Below, one piece after another: positions 1-7,595 of a stretch of 64,000 nucleotides of DNA. The DNA comes from an uncultured Clostridia bacterium. Its GTDB lineage: Bacteria; Bacillota; Clostridia; Oscillospirales; Acutalibacteraceae. A program made the position numbers and the translations under genes. How positions within the stretch are numbered: the stretch's first letter is position 1; each line of letters begins with the position of its first letter. The notes under the pieces are model-generated. The model saw only the letters and a list, made by a program, of their open reading frames with translations, had not been told where the DNA came from and ran no database searches. Location: NCBI GenBank assembly GCA_947628665.1, contig CANRAU010000006.1:1-64000 (forward strand), given 5' to 3'.

Positions 1-203
1 TACCCCGTAAAATCTTCAATTACCGCTCCTCTGACGACCTTTTCTATCCTGTCCTATTTGATATTGCAATTTAGATATAAATTTTGAATTTTTTCGCATT
101 ATCCATTGCGCTTTTTCCGTTTTACAAGTTTTGCTTTTTTCGCCCTGTAAATTTAAAATATTTTGATTTTTCGCACGGCGCACAAGCATTTGCCAAAGTC
201 TCG

Positions 204-230
204 TTAGCACTCTAATGCCGAGAGTGCTAA
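204..230. promoter_or_regulatory. CIRCE operator (HrcA binding site)
   Basis: TTAGCACTC and GAGTGCTAA form perfect 9-bp inverted arms around a 9-bp spacer, which is the exact CIRCE consensus bound by the heat-shock repressor HrcA. It lies about 250 bp upstream of the Hsp20 gene, farther than usual. No gene is visible in bases 1-203, which are AT-rich; a short minus-strand ORF there looks spurious. Because the site is palindromic it could also serve a divergent gene outside the window. Confidence 0.93.
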
Positions 231-320
231 AATTCACAAATCCTTAAAATTTTTGCAACACATTTTACGATTTTTACCAATAATATAAACTATAGAAAAA
301 GAAATAAAGAGGTGTTTCCA

Positions 321-377
321 ATGGGTTTTACACGGTTCGCGGTAAAATCTCCGTCTGTGTCAAGGCGTCAGTTTTAG
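321..377 (+). CDS. Possible 18-codon leader ORF upstream of hsp20
   Basis: A GAGGTG motif (309-314) sits just before ATG at 321, opening an 18-codon frame that ends at TAG (375-377). The surrounding string GAGGTGTTTCCAATGG nearly repeats the leader at 39941-39956. The encoded peptide begins MGFTRFAV and resembles nothing I know. It could be a translated leader, or only a strong ribosome-loading site in the heat-shock 5' UTR. Confidence 0.3.
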   Translation: MGFTRFAVKSPSVSRRQF

Positions 378-413
378 CGCGTCAAAGGCCGATTTCCCGT
401 CCGTCTATCGGTA

Positions 414-443
414 TAGACATGAAAAAGGCAGACATACTATAAT
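414..443 (+). promoter_or_regulatory. Promoter proximal to hsp20
   Basis: TAGACA (414-419) and TATAAT (438-443) are separated by 18 bp. Transcription would begin near 450, about 30 nt upstream of the hsp20 start. This promoter lies well downstream of CIRCE, so hsp20 may have both an HrcA-controlled and an HrcA-independent start. Confidence 0.6.
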
Positions 444-478
444 ACAATCTTTTCGATATGATTTTGGAGGTATTGATT

Positions 479-937
479 ATGTTTGAACTCAGACCCTATC
501 GCAGACATTCCGGCGAGATCGCGTACAACCCCTTCCGCGAAATGGAAGAATTGGAAAGAAGATTTTTTGAAAACCCCTTCGGCACGTTTTTCAACAACGG
601 GGATATTGCCGAGTTTAAGACGGATATTACGGACGAGGGCGACAGCTACCTGCTGGAAGCCGATCTGCCGGGGTTCGACAAAAAGGATATTCATCTCGAC
701 TTGACGGACAACACGCTGACGATTTATGCCGAACGGCATTCGGAGCATGAACAGAAAGACAAAAAAGACAAATATGTCCGTGTGGAGCGTTCCTACGGGA
801 AATACAGCCGGCAGTTTGACGTGTCCGCCGTAGACACCGAAAACATCAAAGCGAAGTACGACAACGGCGTATTGCAGTTGACCTTGCCCAAAAAGCAGGA
901 AACAGTGCCCGAAGCGCGGCATTTGGAAATCGAATAA
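479..937 (+). CDS. Hsp20/alpha-crystallin family small heat-shock protein
   Basis: ATP-independent cytoplasmic holdase that keeps unfolding proteins soluble. The 152-residue protein has a short N-terminal arm, an alpha-crystallin domain from about residue 40 with the family pattern LLEADLPGFDKKDIHLDL, and a C-terminal strand of the form GVLQLTLPKK. The ATG at 479 is chosen over the in-frame ATG at 458 because GGAGG (466-470) lies 8 nt before it. A strong terminator follows. The upstream CIRCE site indicates HrcA heat-shock control, which is established for Gram-positive chaperone genes. Confidence 0.95.
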   Translation: MFELRPYRRHSGEIAYNPFREMEELERRFFENPFGTFFNNGDIAEFKTDITDEGDSYLLEADLPGFDKKDIHLDLTDNTLTIYAERHSEHEQKDKKDKYVRVERSYGKYSRQFDVSAVDTENIKAKYDNGVLQLTLPKKQETVPEARHLEIE

Positions 938-970
938 GCAAAGAATTGCTCTGCACTTTGCTTGTATAGA

Positions 971-1009
971 AAAAGCCCTTAAAGCGGATGACCGTTTTAA
1001 GGGCTTTTT
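971..1009 (+). terminator. Intrinsic terminator after hsp20
   Basis: A 13-bp stem (GCCCTTAAAGCGG against CCGTTTTAAGGGC, one G-U pair) with an ATGA loop, flanked by an A run and a T run. It probably works in both directions, serving hsp20 and the convergent MBL gene. Confidence 0.88.
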
Positions 1010-1080
1010 ATCGAATATCGGCTTGGCTTCTCCGAACGTGTGTGCCTGTACAAGCACTCGCTGGAAGCGCTAACCGCCTG

Positions 1081-1977
1081 TCACGGTGCGGACGGCGCGT
1101 TTGCCTGCGTCCAGCAAAGCATATTGTCCCGAATCAGGACGGTCAGCTTGCCTGTATCTTTGAGCCACGAAAGGTACGAGCGAACGGTGCTTCCGACCAG
1201 CACATACTGTTCAAAATTCATGGTCAAGTTGTAAGCCTCGAACAGCTTTTGCAAAATCGTTTCAAAGCAAAGCGGTTCTTTTAGAAGCTCGATGATCTTT
1301 TGCGCGATCTCGTGCACCTTGTCGATATTGTACTGCGCGAGCGGCGCAATGTCCGCCGTGGCGGGCGCGTGCGCGGGGACAAACTGCACGGCTTCCATGG
1401 ACTTGACCGCTTCGAGCGTTTGCAGATAGGCCGCCACGTCATAGAGAAAATTGATGGGATATTTTTCGAGCGTTTCGCGACTGGCAAGACAGTCGGCAAG
1501 ATACATGACGTGATCGGGCGTTTGAAAGCCCACCATATCCAAAAAATGCCCGGGCAAATCGAACATTGAAAAGCCCTGCGGGAGGCTCTCTTTCGTCAAT
1601 TCTTCCACATTGCTCTCCTGGGCGAGCAGGAATTTATGCCGCAAATCGCCGCACGGATAGCCACCGTATAAAAGCGAAGGCTCCAAGATCGGATATTGGG
1701 TAAACGCGCGTTCCATGCCCTTTGCATAGATTTTACAGCCCGTCTGATTCTGTAAGTAGCGGTTGCCGCCGATGTGATCCGCATTGGAATGGGTGTTGTA
1801 GATCGCTTTGAGCTTCCAACCGTTTGCATCTAAAATTTGGCGCACCTTGCGCCCCGCATCCTTGTCGTTTCCGCTGTCAATGAGGCAAACGTCCGTGTCG
1901 TCGAGGCGCACAAGCCCGATCTTGGCGGGACACTGTATATAAAAGCTGTTTTCGGTGATGGGGATCAGTTCGTACAT
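1081..1977 (-). CDS. MBL-fold metallo-hydrolase
   Basis: Predicted cytoplasmic metallo-beta-lactamase-fold hydrolase of 298 residues; the substrate is unknown. The metal motif reads THSNADHIGG, so the second histidine of the usual HxHxDH motif is asparagine. Further ligand candidates are the His in PGHFLD, the Asp in LADCLA and the His in VPAHA. A winged-helix-like C-terminal segment follows the catalytic fold. GGAGGA lies 6 nt before the ATG. The gene stands alone, converging on hsp20. The Asn substitution suggests one metal or an altered first site, but similar variants occur within the superfamily. Confidence 0.85.
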   Translation of the reverse strand: MYELIPITENSFYIQCPAKIGLVRLDDTDVCLIDSGNDKDAGRKVRQILDANGWKLKAIYNTHSNADHIGGNRYLQNQTGCKIYAKGMERAFTQYPILEPSLLYGGYPCGDLRHKFLLAQESNVEELTKESLPQGFSMFDLPGHFLDMVGFQTPDHVMYLADCLASRETLEKYPINFLYDVAAYLQTLEAVKSMEAVQFVPAHAPATADIAPLAQYNIDKVHEIAQKIIELLKEPLCFETILQKLFEAYNLTMNFEQYVLVGSTVRSYLSWLKDTGKLTVLIRDNMLCWTQANAPSAP

Positions 1978-2159
1978 GGGCTTCCTCCGTTCTTCCGTAT
2001 ACAGGAATTATACTATGCGGCGTTTCGGATTGCAAGCCGCGAGATAGCTTTGCCCGCATGGATTTTCCGTATTTTTTTGCGAAATTCCCCTTTTCTTTTT
2101 ATCCCGACGGTTGTATAATAGGCTAACAATGCACAGTCATGTGAAAGAGGTCGATTTTT

Positions 2160-3461
2160 ATGTGTACAAAGCCTGTCACTGCGGTGATCGTCGGCGCGGG
2201 ACACCGTGCGATCATTTACGCAAAGCTCGCGCTTACAAATCCCGAGCTTTTGCAAATCGTCGGCGTGGCCGATCCCGATCCGATCCGTCGTCAAAAAACG
2301 CAGGAAATGTTCGGGTTTCCGAAAGAAAACTGCTTTGAGAGCGCCGAAGCCCTCGCGCACGTCGGAAAGATCGCCGATACCGTCATCAACGGTACAATGG
2401 ATCATCAGCACGTACAGACCGCCCTGCCGCTTTTAAAGCTCGGTTACGATATGCTGTTGGAAAAGCCTTTTGCCACGAACGAAGCGGAAATGCGCGAATT
2501 GGTGGACTGCGTGCGCGAACACGGCAACAAAGTCATGATCTGTCATGTGCTGCGCTACACACCGTTTTACCTTTCCATTAAAAAGCGTATCGTCGCCGGC
2601 GAGATCGGCGACATCATCAACATACAGACCAACGAACACGTCAGCTATCACCATCTTTCCACCTCTTATGTGCGCGGCAAATGGGCGAATTCCGAGGAAT
2701 GCCACACGACTATGCTGCTGGCCAAATGCTGCCACGACATAGACATTATGATGTGGATGATGGCCGAGACGCGCCCCGTCGCCGTTTCGAGCTTTGGCAG
2801 TAAATTCCAGTTCAAGCCCGAAAACGCGCCGAAGGAGGCCGGCACGCGGTGTCTTGTGGACTGCCCGCTCGTGGACAGCTGCCGCTATTCGGCGAAGCGG
2901 CTGTATCTGGATCAGCCCGAGCGCTGGGCATTCTATATTTGGGACAAATTGGAAGGCATTGAAAACCCGACCGACGAGGATCGGATCAATTTACTGAAAG
3001 GCGACAGCAATTACGGCAGATGCATTTACAAATGCAGCAACAACGTGGTCGATCACCAGTCGGTGCTTGTGCAGTTCGCAAACGGTGCGACGGGTACGCA
3101 CAATATGGTTGGCGGTTCTTCCAAAGCACAGCGGCACATTCATATCGTGGGGACAAAGGGCGAGATCTATGGGGATTTTGAGGAATCCAAATACGTGGTC
3201 TCCAAAATCCACCCGACCAAAACGGATGAGCGAACCGTGGAGGAGGTCGATCTGCACGTCACGGGCGACATGGTCGGCGCTTACGGTGGCCACGGCGGCG
3301 GCGACGAAAGGCTGGCGGAGGATTTTGTAAAATATATCCGCGGTGGAAAGCCGAGCCTTGCCTGCACGTCGATTTTCGATTCCGTAGCGGGGCATTTGTG
3401 CGTCTACCTTGCGGACAAATCCCGCGAAGAGGGCGGCATGCCGCAGGCGGTTCGTCTGTAA
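2160..3461 (+). CDS. Gfo/Idh/MocA family NAD(P)-dependent oxidoreductase
   Basis: Probable sugar or cyclitol dehydrogenase of 433 residues. An N-terminal Rossmann fold carries VIVGAGHRA. The family EKPF motif lies near residue 100, and the HDID motif of the C-terminal alpha/beta domain lies near residue 195. A Cys-rich insert (CLVDCPLVDSC and CIYKC, about residues 230-290) is longer than in inositol dehydrogenases and could hold a metal; that is inference. AGAGG precedes the ATG and a TATAAT box (2114-2119) lies upstream. It is monocistronic with a terminator after it. The substrate cannot be read from sequence. Confidence 0.88.
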   Translation: MCTKPVTAVIVGAGHRAIIYAKLALTNPELLQIVGVADPDPIRRQKTQEMFGFPKENCFESAEALAHVGKIADTVINGTMDHQHVQTALPLLKLGYDMLLEKPFATNEAEMRELVDCVREHGNKVMICHVLRYTPFYLSIKKRIVAGEIGDIINIQTNEHVSYHHLSTSYVRGKWANSEECHTTMLLAKCCHDIDIMMWMMAETRPVAVSSFGSKFQFKPENAPKEAGTRCLVDCPLVDSCRYSAKRLYLDQPERWAFYIWDKLEGIENPTDEDRINLLKGDSNYGRCIYKCSNNVVDHQSVLVQFANGATGTHNMVGGSSKAQRHIHIVGTKGEIYGDFEESKYVVSKIHPTKTDERTVEEVDLHVTGDMVGAYGGHGGGDERLAEDFVKYIRGGKPSLACTSIFDSVAGHLCVYLADKSREEGGMPQAVRL

Positions 3462-3504
3462 GGCGTAAGCGTTAAAAACAGGCTGTTTTCCGAAATCTTT
3501 TTTG

Positions 3505-3533
3505 AGCCGATGCGGTTTTGCATCGGCTTTTTT
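3505..3533 (+). terminator. Intrinsic terminator after Gfo/Idh gene
   Basis: AGCCGATGC and GCATCGGCT pair around a GGTTTT loop and are followed by a run of six Ts. Confidence 0.92.
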
Positions 3534-3574
3534 ATGCTTTTTTCGCTTTTTTTGCGTCTGCAACGGTTTATTGC

Positions 3575-3603
3575 GTGACAAAGTATATAGAATATGCTTA
3601 AAT
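3575..3603 (+). promoter_or_regulatory. Putative promoter of the XRE/membrane gene pair
   Basis: GTGACA (3575-3580), 17 bp, then TTAAAT (3598-3603) preceded by TGC, an extended -10 feature. The match is moderate. Confidence 0.45.
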
Positions 3604-3674
3604 AAAGGTAAGAGGCGACCGTTTTTTCGGTTAAAAAATTCTCGCACGGGTCAACTTCGGAAAGGGGTTTTTGT

Positions 3675-5135
3675 ATGGCGAAGATTTCCAAGAACATACA
3701 GCGGCTGCGAAAAGCGCAGGGCAAAACGCAGGAGCAGCTTGCGGACTATCTGCACGTAACAAGGCAGGCGATCTCCAACTGGGAAAACAACAAAACCCAG
3801 CCCGACATCGACACGCTTACCCTTCTTGCGTCATTTTTCGACGTGGAGATCGAGGAACTGATCTACGGCGAAAAGCGGCAGGTCGGCACAGAACCCGACC
3901 CCGAGCGCAAAAACATGAAGGTGCGCATCGTTTTGGGGATCGTCGGTTCGGTTTTCGTCGGCGTGGGTCTGATTTTGATTTTCTTTACCTTTTGGTCGGA
4001 CTTTCCCCTGCCCTTGCAGACCATTTGCTCGGTTTTGCCGATGCTCGGCGCGCAGGCATTCGCCGCATACGTCTTTTTGCGGCGGCGGGACGACGTGGTT
4101 TGGCGTGAGTGCGGCGCGATTTTGTGGTGTCTCGGCATGATCGCGACGGTCGCGCTCATCAACAGCGTTTTTGATATACACTGCGGTTTCCAGAACTGCT
4201 TACTGATCGATATTCTGCTATGCCTGCCCGTATTCTATCTGCTGAACGCCGTTTCCCCGCTCACCCTGTATTTTTATATGGTTCTGCACTGGTCTTCGTT
4301 ATCCACAAACACCTGGATAGCGGCGCTGCTTTTGCTTGGTGGACTCGGCTTTTTAGGGCGACTGCGCGGGCAGAAAGAGGACGTGCGGTACAAATTTACC
4401 GTTTGGGTCTCGGCGATCGCGGGTATCCTGTTTTTGATCATGCGGGAGGTGTTCCGGATTTTCTATTACGGGGACGAGGAAAACGCCTTTATATCGTTGA
4501 TAGCGTTGATGATCATCCCGTTTTTGGCGCTGTATGCCGCCGATAAAAACGACAGCGATTACACCCTGCCGTATAAGCCTTTGGGGGTACTCGGCTGCGC
4601 GGGCGTTTTGACCTATCTCAGCACTTTCGGATGGTTTAATCCGATGGATTTTCCCCTTACAGACGTAAAACTGCACACGGATTTCGCTATAAGCCCCATC
4701 GAAATTTTCTGCGTCCTGCTGTTGGCTTTGGGCGTGCTTTGGGGACGGAAGTCCTTTGCGGACAACCCGATCAAGATTTTGCTGTGTGCCTTTGCGGGCG
4801 GCGGCGTCATCTTTAGCGTGGTCGCAAGTTTGTTATGCATTGCACCGCCGCTTTGGGCTGTTTGCCTTTGCGCGGCGGGCTTCGCAGGTACGCTGCTCTA
4901 TCACGGGATACAGGATATGAAGCTGCTGCCCACCAATTTGGGGCTTTTGATGCTGTTTGCGCAGATCGTCCTGATGCTGAACGGGCTGGAACTCGGAGAG
5001 CTTGGCACGGGGATCTTGCTTGTCGTCTTCGGCGTCGGACTGATCGTGGTCAACTATGAAATGCAAGTGCGCAAACGGGAGGCCTATCTGCTCGAAAAGG
5101 CCAAGCGCGAAAAGGAGGAGTCGGAAGATGCGTAA
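3675..5135 (+). CDS. XRE-family HTH fused to a polytopic membrane domain
   Basis: A 486-residue protein. Residues 1-65 form a Cro/C1-type helix-turn-helix (RKAQGKTQEQLADYLHVTRQ, then ISNWENNKTQPD), so it probably binds DNA. A linker precedes about twelve to fourteen hydrophobic segments, ending in a basic/acidic tail. The membrane part resembles DUF2157/DUF4401-type proteins in layout; I infer this mainly from the neighbour. GGGG precedes the ATG. The stop overlaps the next gene by 8 nt, implying translational coupling. A membrane-tethered transcription factor that senses an envelope signal is plausible but unproven. Confidence 0.8.
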   Translation: MAKISKNIQRLRKAQGKTQEQLADYLHVTRQAISNWENNKTQPDIDTLTLLASFFDVEIEELIYGEKRQVGTEPDPERKNMKVRIVLGIVGSVFVGVGLILIFFTFWSDFPLPLQTICSVLPMLGAQAFAAYVFLRRRDDVVWRECGAILWCLGMIATVALINSVFDIHCGFQNCLLIDILLCLPVFYLLNAVSPLTLYFYMVLHWSSLSTNTWIAALLLLGGLGFLGRLRGQKEDVRYKFTVWVSAIAGILFLIMREVFRIFYYGDEENAFISLIALMIIPFLALYAADKNDSDYTLPYKPLGVLGCAGVLTYLSTFGWFNPMDFPLTDVKLHTDFAISPIEIFCVLLLALGVLWGRKSFADNPIKILLCAFAGGGVIFSVVASLLCIAPPLWAVCLCAAGFAGTLLYHGIQDMKLLPTNLGLLMLFAQIVLMLNGLELGELGTGILLVVFGVGLIVVNYEMQVRKREAYLLEKAKREKEESEDA

Positions 5136-5709
5136 ACATAAACTCCTGCTCGTAATTTTTGCCGTCGTGTTGGCGCTTCAGATCATGACGCCCATAAGCA
5201 TGATCCTTTGGCACACCGATTTGAACAAAAAAATCCTGAAGGAAGGCAAAGAATACCGCTTTCGCGCGCATATCTTTGAAGCGTATGACGGCACGGTCTA
5301 TTACGACCTGACAGATACACACGAACCCCTTCACAGCTATCGCGAATCCGGTACGCCCCGATATGTCCTAAAGCCTTTGGACGACGGGTTTACCGAGATC
5401 GAAGTGGTCTATAAAAAGCCGCCAAAGGGGCAGGATTACTTTCTCGAAAATGCAAATATGGAGTCACTTGTCGGCAGCTATGAAAGCGATGCGACGGCAG
5501 AATCGCCATGGTCGTTTTCCGATTACAGCGACACGCGCGAAGACTATGTGAAAATCTTGCAGGAAGAGGAATGCACGCTGACGATGCGCGTATATCGGCA
5601 TCGCTGCACCGTCACGGGGTTGTATGATTCCAAAGGACGTCCGATCGATGAATTCCTGCGGGAAGTGGGGAGAGCGCCCGTCCCACAGGAAACCGAAACG
5701 CAAACTTGA
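5128..5709 (+). CDS. Small membrane-anchored protein, GDYXXLXY-like
   Basis: A 193-residue protein with an N-terminal signal anchor (residues 5-27) and an extracytoplasmic domain. The segment ILKEGKEYRFRAHIFEAYDG resembles the start of GDYXXLXY-family proteins, which in other bacteria sit beside DUF2157 membrane proteins. ATG at 5128 is chosen because AAAGGAGGAG (5111-5120) lies just upstream inside the preceding gene; an earlier in-frame start would extend deep into that gene. It overlaps the HTH-membrane gene by 8 nt and probably acts with it. Function unknown. Confidence 0.7.
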   Translation: MRKHKLLLVIFAVVLALQIMTPISMILWHTDLNKKILKEGKEYRFRAHIFEAYDGTVYYDLTDTHEPLHSYRESGTPRYVLKPLDDGFTEIEVVYKKPPKGQDYFLENANMESLVGSYESDATAESPWSFSDYSDTREDYVKILQEEECTLTMRVYRHRCTVTGLYDSKGRPIDEFLREVGRAPVPQETETQT

Positions 5710-5726
5710 CTTACTCGTCCCCTTTT

Positions 5727-5768
5727 AAAAACGCCCGCCGATGCTTTCCAAGCACAAGCGGGCGTTTT
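5727..5768 (+). terminator. Bidirectional terminator
   Basis: AAAACGCCCGC (5727-5737) pairs with GCGGGCGTTTT (5758-5768). It serves this operon and the convergent metY gene. Confidence 0.9.
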
Positions 5769-5793
5769 GCTTTATCTGTTTATGACACGAGAA

Positions 5794-7083
5794 TCAGGCT
5801 TTTGCGGCTCTGAAAGCCTGCTCCAGATCCGCCAAAATGTCGTCGATATGCTCCGTACCGATAGACAGGCGAATGGTATTCGGCTTGATGTTCTGCTCGG
5901 CAAGCTCCTCGGGGGTCAGTTGGCTGTGGGTCGTGGTCGCGGGATGGATGACCAGGCTCTTGACGTCGGCGACATTCGCCAGCAACGAGAAGATTTGCAG
6001 GCTGTCGATGAATTTATGCGCTTCTTTTTGTCCGCCCTTGATCTCAAAGGTAAATATGGACGCGCCGCCGTTCGGGAAATACCGTTCGTACAACGCATGA
6101 TCGGGGTGGTCGGGCAGGGACGGATGATTGACGTGCTCGACCTGCGGATGTGCCGCAAGATATTCGACGACGCGTTTGGTATTTTCGGCATGCCGCTCCA
6201 GGCGAAGCGAGAGCGTTTCCGTACCCTGCAACAGCAAAAAGGCGGCAAACGGAGAGATCGTCGCGCCCGTATCGCGCAGCAAAATTGCGCGGATATAAGT
6301 GACAAACGCCGCTTCCCCCGCCGCGTCAGCAAAGGAAATGCCGTGATAGCTGGGGTTCGGCGCGGCAATGGGCGCATATTTGCCCGAAGCCTTCCAATCG
6401 AACTTACCCGAATCCACGATCACGCCGCCGAGCGTCGTACCGTGGCCGCCGATAAATTTGGTGGCGGAATGCACGACGATATCCGCGCCGTGTTCGATGG
6501 GACGGATCAGATATGGCGTGCCGAAGGTATTGTCGATCACCAAAGGCAGGCCGTGCTTGTGGGCGATGGCGGCAACGGCGTCAATGTCGGGAATATCCGA
6601 ATTCGGATTGCCCAAAGTCTCCAGATAAATCGCTTTCGTGTTGGGCTGAATGGCCGCTTCGACCTGCGCAAGGTCATGCGCGTCCACAAAGGTCGTCTGC
6701 ACGCCGAACTGCGGCAGCGTATGGGCGAGCAAATTGTACGTGCCGCCGTAAATCGTCTTTTGCGCGACGATATGGTCGCCGCTTTGCGCGAGCGCTTCGA
6801 TCGTATAGGTGATGGCGGCCGCGCCCGAGGCCGTAGCCAACGCCGCCACGCCGCCTTCCAGCGCCGCAATGCGTTTTTCAAACACGTCCTCGGTGGAATT
6901 GGTCAGTCGACCATAGATATTGCCCGCATCGGCAAGGCCGAAACGCGCCGCCGCGTGCGCGCTGTCGTGAAACACATAGGAAGTGGTCTGATAAATGGGT
7001 ACGGCGCGCGCATCGGTCGCGGGGTCGGGGTTCTCCTGCCCGACGTGTAATTGCAGGGTTTCAAATTTATAGGATTGAGACAT
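5794..7083 (-). CDS. metY: O-acetylhomoserine aminocarboxypropyltransferase (sulfhydrylase)
   Basis: PLP enzyme making homocysteine from O-acetyl-L-homoserine and sulfide in methionine synthesis; cytoplasmic. The 429-residue length matches the family. It shows the Cys/Met-metabolism PLP fold with VPIYQTTSYVF near residue 28, the substrate loop IYGRLTNSTEDVFE, the PLP-binding Asp in VIDNTFGTPY and the Schiff-base lysine in HSATKFIGGHG. AGAGGT precedes the ATG. It stands alone behind a strong promoter and a leader with a Cys-containing mini-ORF, which suggests sulfur-responsive control. No SAM riboswitch or T-box motif was seen in the leader. Confidence 0.95.
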   Translation of the reverse strand: MSQSYKFETLQLHVGQENPDPATDARAVPIYQTTSYVFHDSAHAAARFGLADAGNIYGRLTNSTEDVFEKRIAALEGGVAALATASGAAAITYTIEALAQSGDHIVAQKTIYGGTYNLLAHTLPQFGVQTTFVDAHDLAQVEAAIQPNTKAIYLETLGNPNSDIPDIDAVAAIAHKHGLPLVIDNTFGTPYLIRPIEHGADIVVHSATKFIGGHGTTLGGVIVDSGKFDWKASGKYAPIAAPNPSYHGISFADAAGEAAFVTYIRAILLRDTGATISPFAAFLLLQGTETLSLRLERHAENTKRVVEYLAAHPQVEHVNHPSLPDHPDHALYERYFPNGGASIFTFEIKGGQKEAHKFIDSLQIFSLLANVADVKSLVIHPATTTHSQLTPEELAEQNIKPNTIRLSIGTEHIDDILADLEQAFRAAKA

Positions 7084-7111
7084 GATATTTTACCTCTTTT
7101 TCTGAAAATTT

Positions 7112-7201
7112 TTATAGATACCGTTTACAGAAAACAGAGGTACACATTCGGCTGTTGCGCCAGTTGCATTGCCGAATCTGAATAACATCTCGAGCGGTCA
7201 T
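7112..7201 (-). CDS. 29-codon leader peptide ORF upstream of metY
   Basis: A short ORF with a good ribosome site (AAGGAAGG) starts at ATG 7201 and ends 28 nt before metY. The peptide has three cysteines (RQCNW, MCTSV and FCKRY) and two adjacent arginine-rich stretches. Its DNA contains the inverted repeat ATTCGGC/GCCGAAT around the first Cys codon. Together this fits a Cys-sensing translational or transcriptional attenuator, as known for other Cys-rich leader peptides. The ORF was identified by eye and no homologue search was possible. Confidence 0.6.
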   Translation of the reverse strand: MTARDVIQIRQCNWRNSRMCTSVFCKRYL

Positions 7202-7252
7202 ACGGCTTTCCTTCCTTAAAAACTATATTTCCTATAGAATAACTGTGAAATT

Positions 7253-7281
7253 AGAATAGCACAGATTCCCCTCCCTGTCAA
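7253..7281 (-). promoter_or_regulatory. metY promoter
   Basis: On the minus strand TTGACA, 17 bp, TATTCT. Transcription would begin near 7246, giving a 160-nt leader that contains the mini-ORF. Confidence 0.82.
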
Positions 7282-7407
7282 CAAAAATTTTGCAAAAAAA
7301 TCCAATTTGTCCCGCAACGGGTGTGTACCCGCAATCACCGACGGGCATTTTCCCCGAAAGTCAAACGAAATGCGGCGGAAAACTATATATTTTATCTAAT
7401 CTTATGA

Positions 7408-7436
7408 TTGACGAAGCGAAATTTTTGCTCTATAAT
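7408..7436 (+). promoter_or_regulatory. Promoter of the first GPH transporter
   Basis: TTGACG (7408-7413), 17 bp, TATAAT (7431-7436). The transcript would carry a leader of about 150 nt. Confidence 0.85.
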
Positions 7437-7450
7437 AAGAATAAGCAACA

Positions 7451-7557
7451 CAATCAAAGTATTATGCGTTTTTCAGGGAATCCCCACCGTATTGCCGGAA
7501 CGGCAATGCGGCAAATCGGAAAGCCGCGCGCATCCGGGGCGCGCTGTACTTTGATTG
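7451..7557 (+). ncRNA. Structured 5' leader, candidate cis-regulatory RNA
   Basis: An 11-bp perfect outer helix (CAATCAAAGTA 7451-7461 with TACTTTGATTG 7547-7557) encloses several hairpins: ATTGCCG-GAA-CGGCAAT (7491-7507), GCGGC/GCCGC (7508-7527) and a GCGCG/CGCGC stem near 7527-7545. A closed multi-branch junction of 107 nt between promoter and start codon is the usual build of a riboswitch or protein-binding leader. I recognise no named class. It is distinctly more GC-rich than the flanking AT-rich DNA. Confidence 0.5.
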
Positions 7558-7595
7558 GGTTGCCTAAGCAATACAATCAGAAAAGGGGAAAACAG

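Noticed and set aside
16..237. A 73-codon minus-strand ORF in the left flank
   Set aside because: It runs through the CIRCE site and an AT-rich region, without a ribosome site or homology that I can see.
5767..7050. A 427-codon plus-strand open frame opposite metY
   Set aside because: Antisense shadow of metY, starting inside the terminator, with no recognisable motif.
7084..7246. SAM riboswitch or T-box in the metY leader
   Set aside because: The conserved T-box or S-box core strings were not found; the leader is better explained by the mini-ORF and its inverted repeat.
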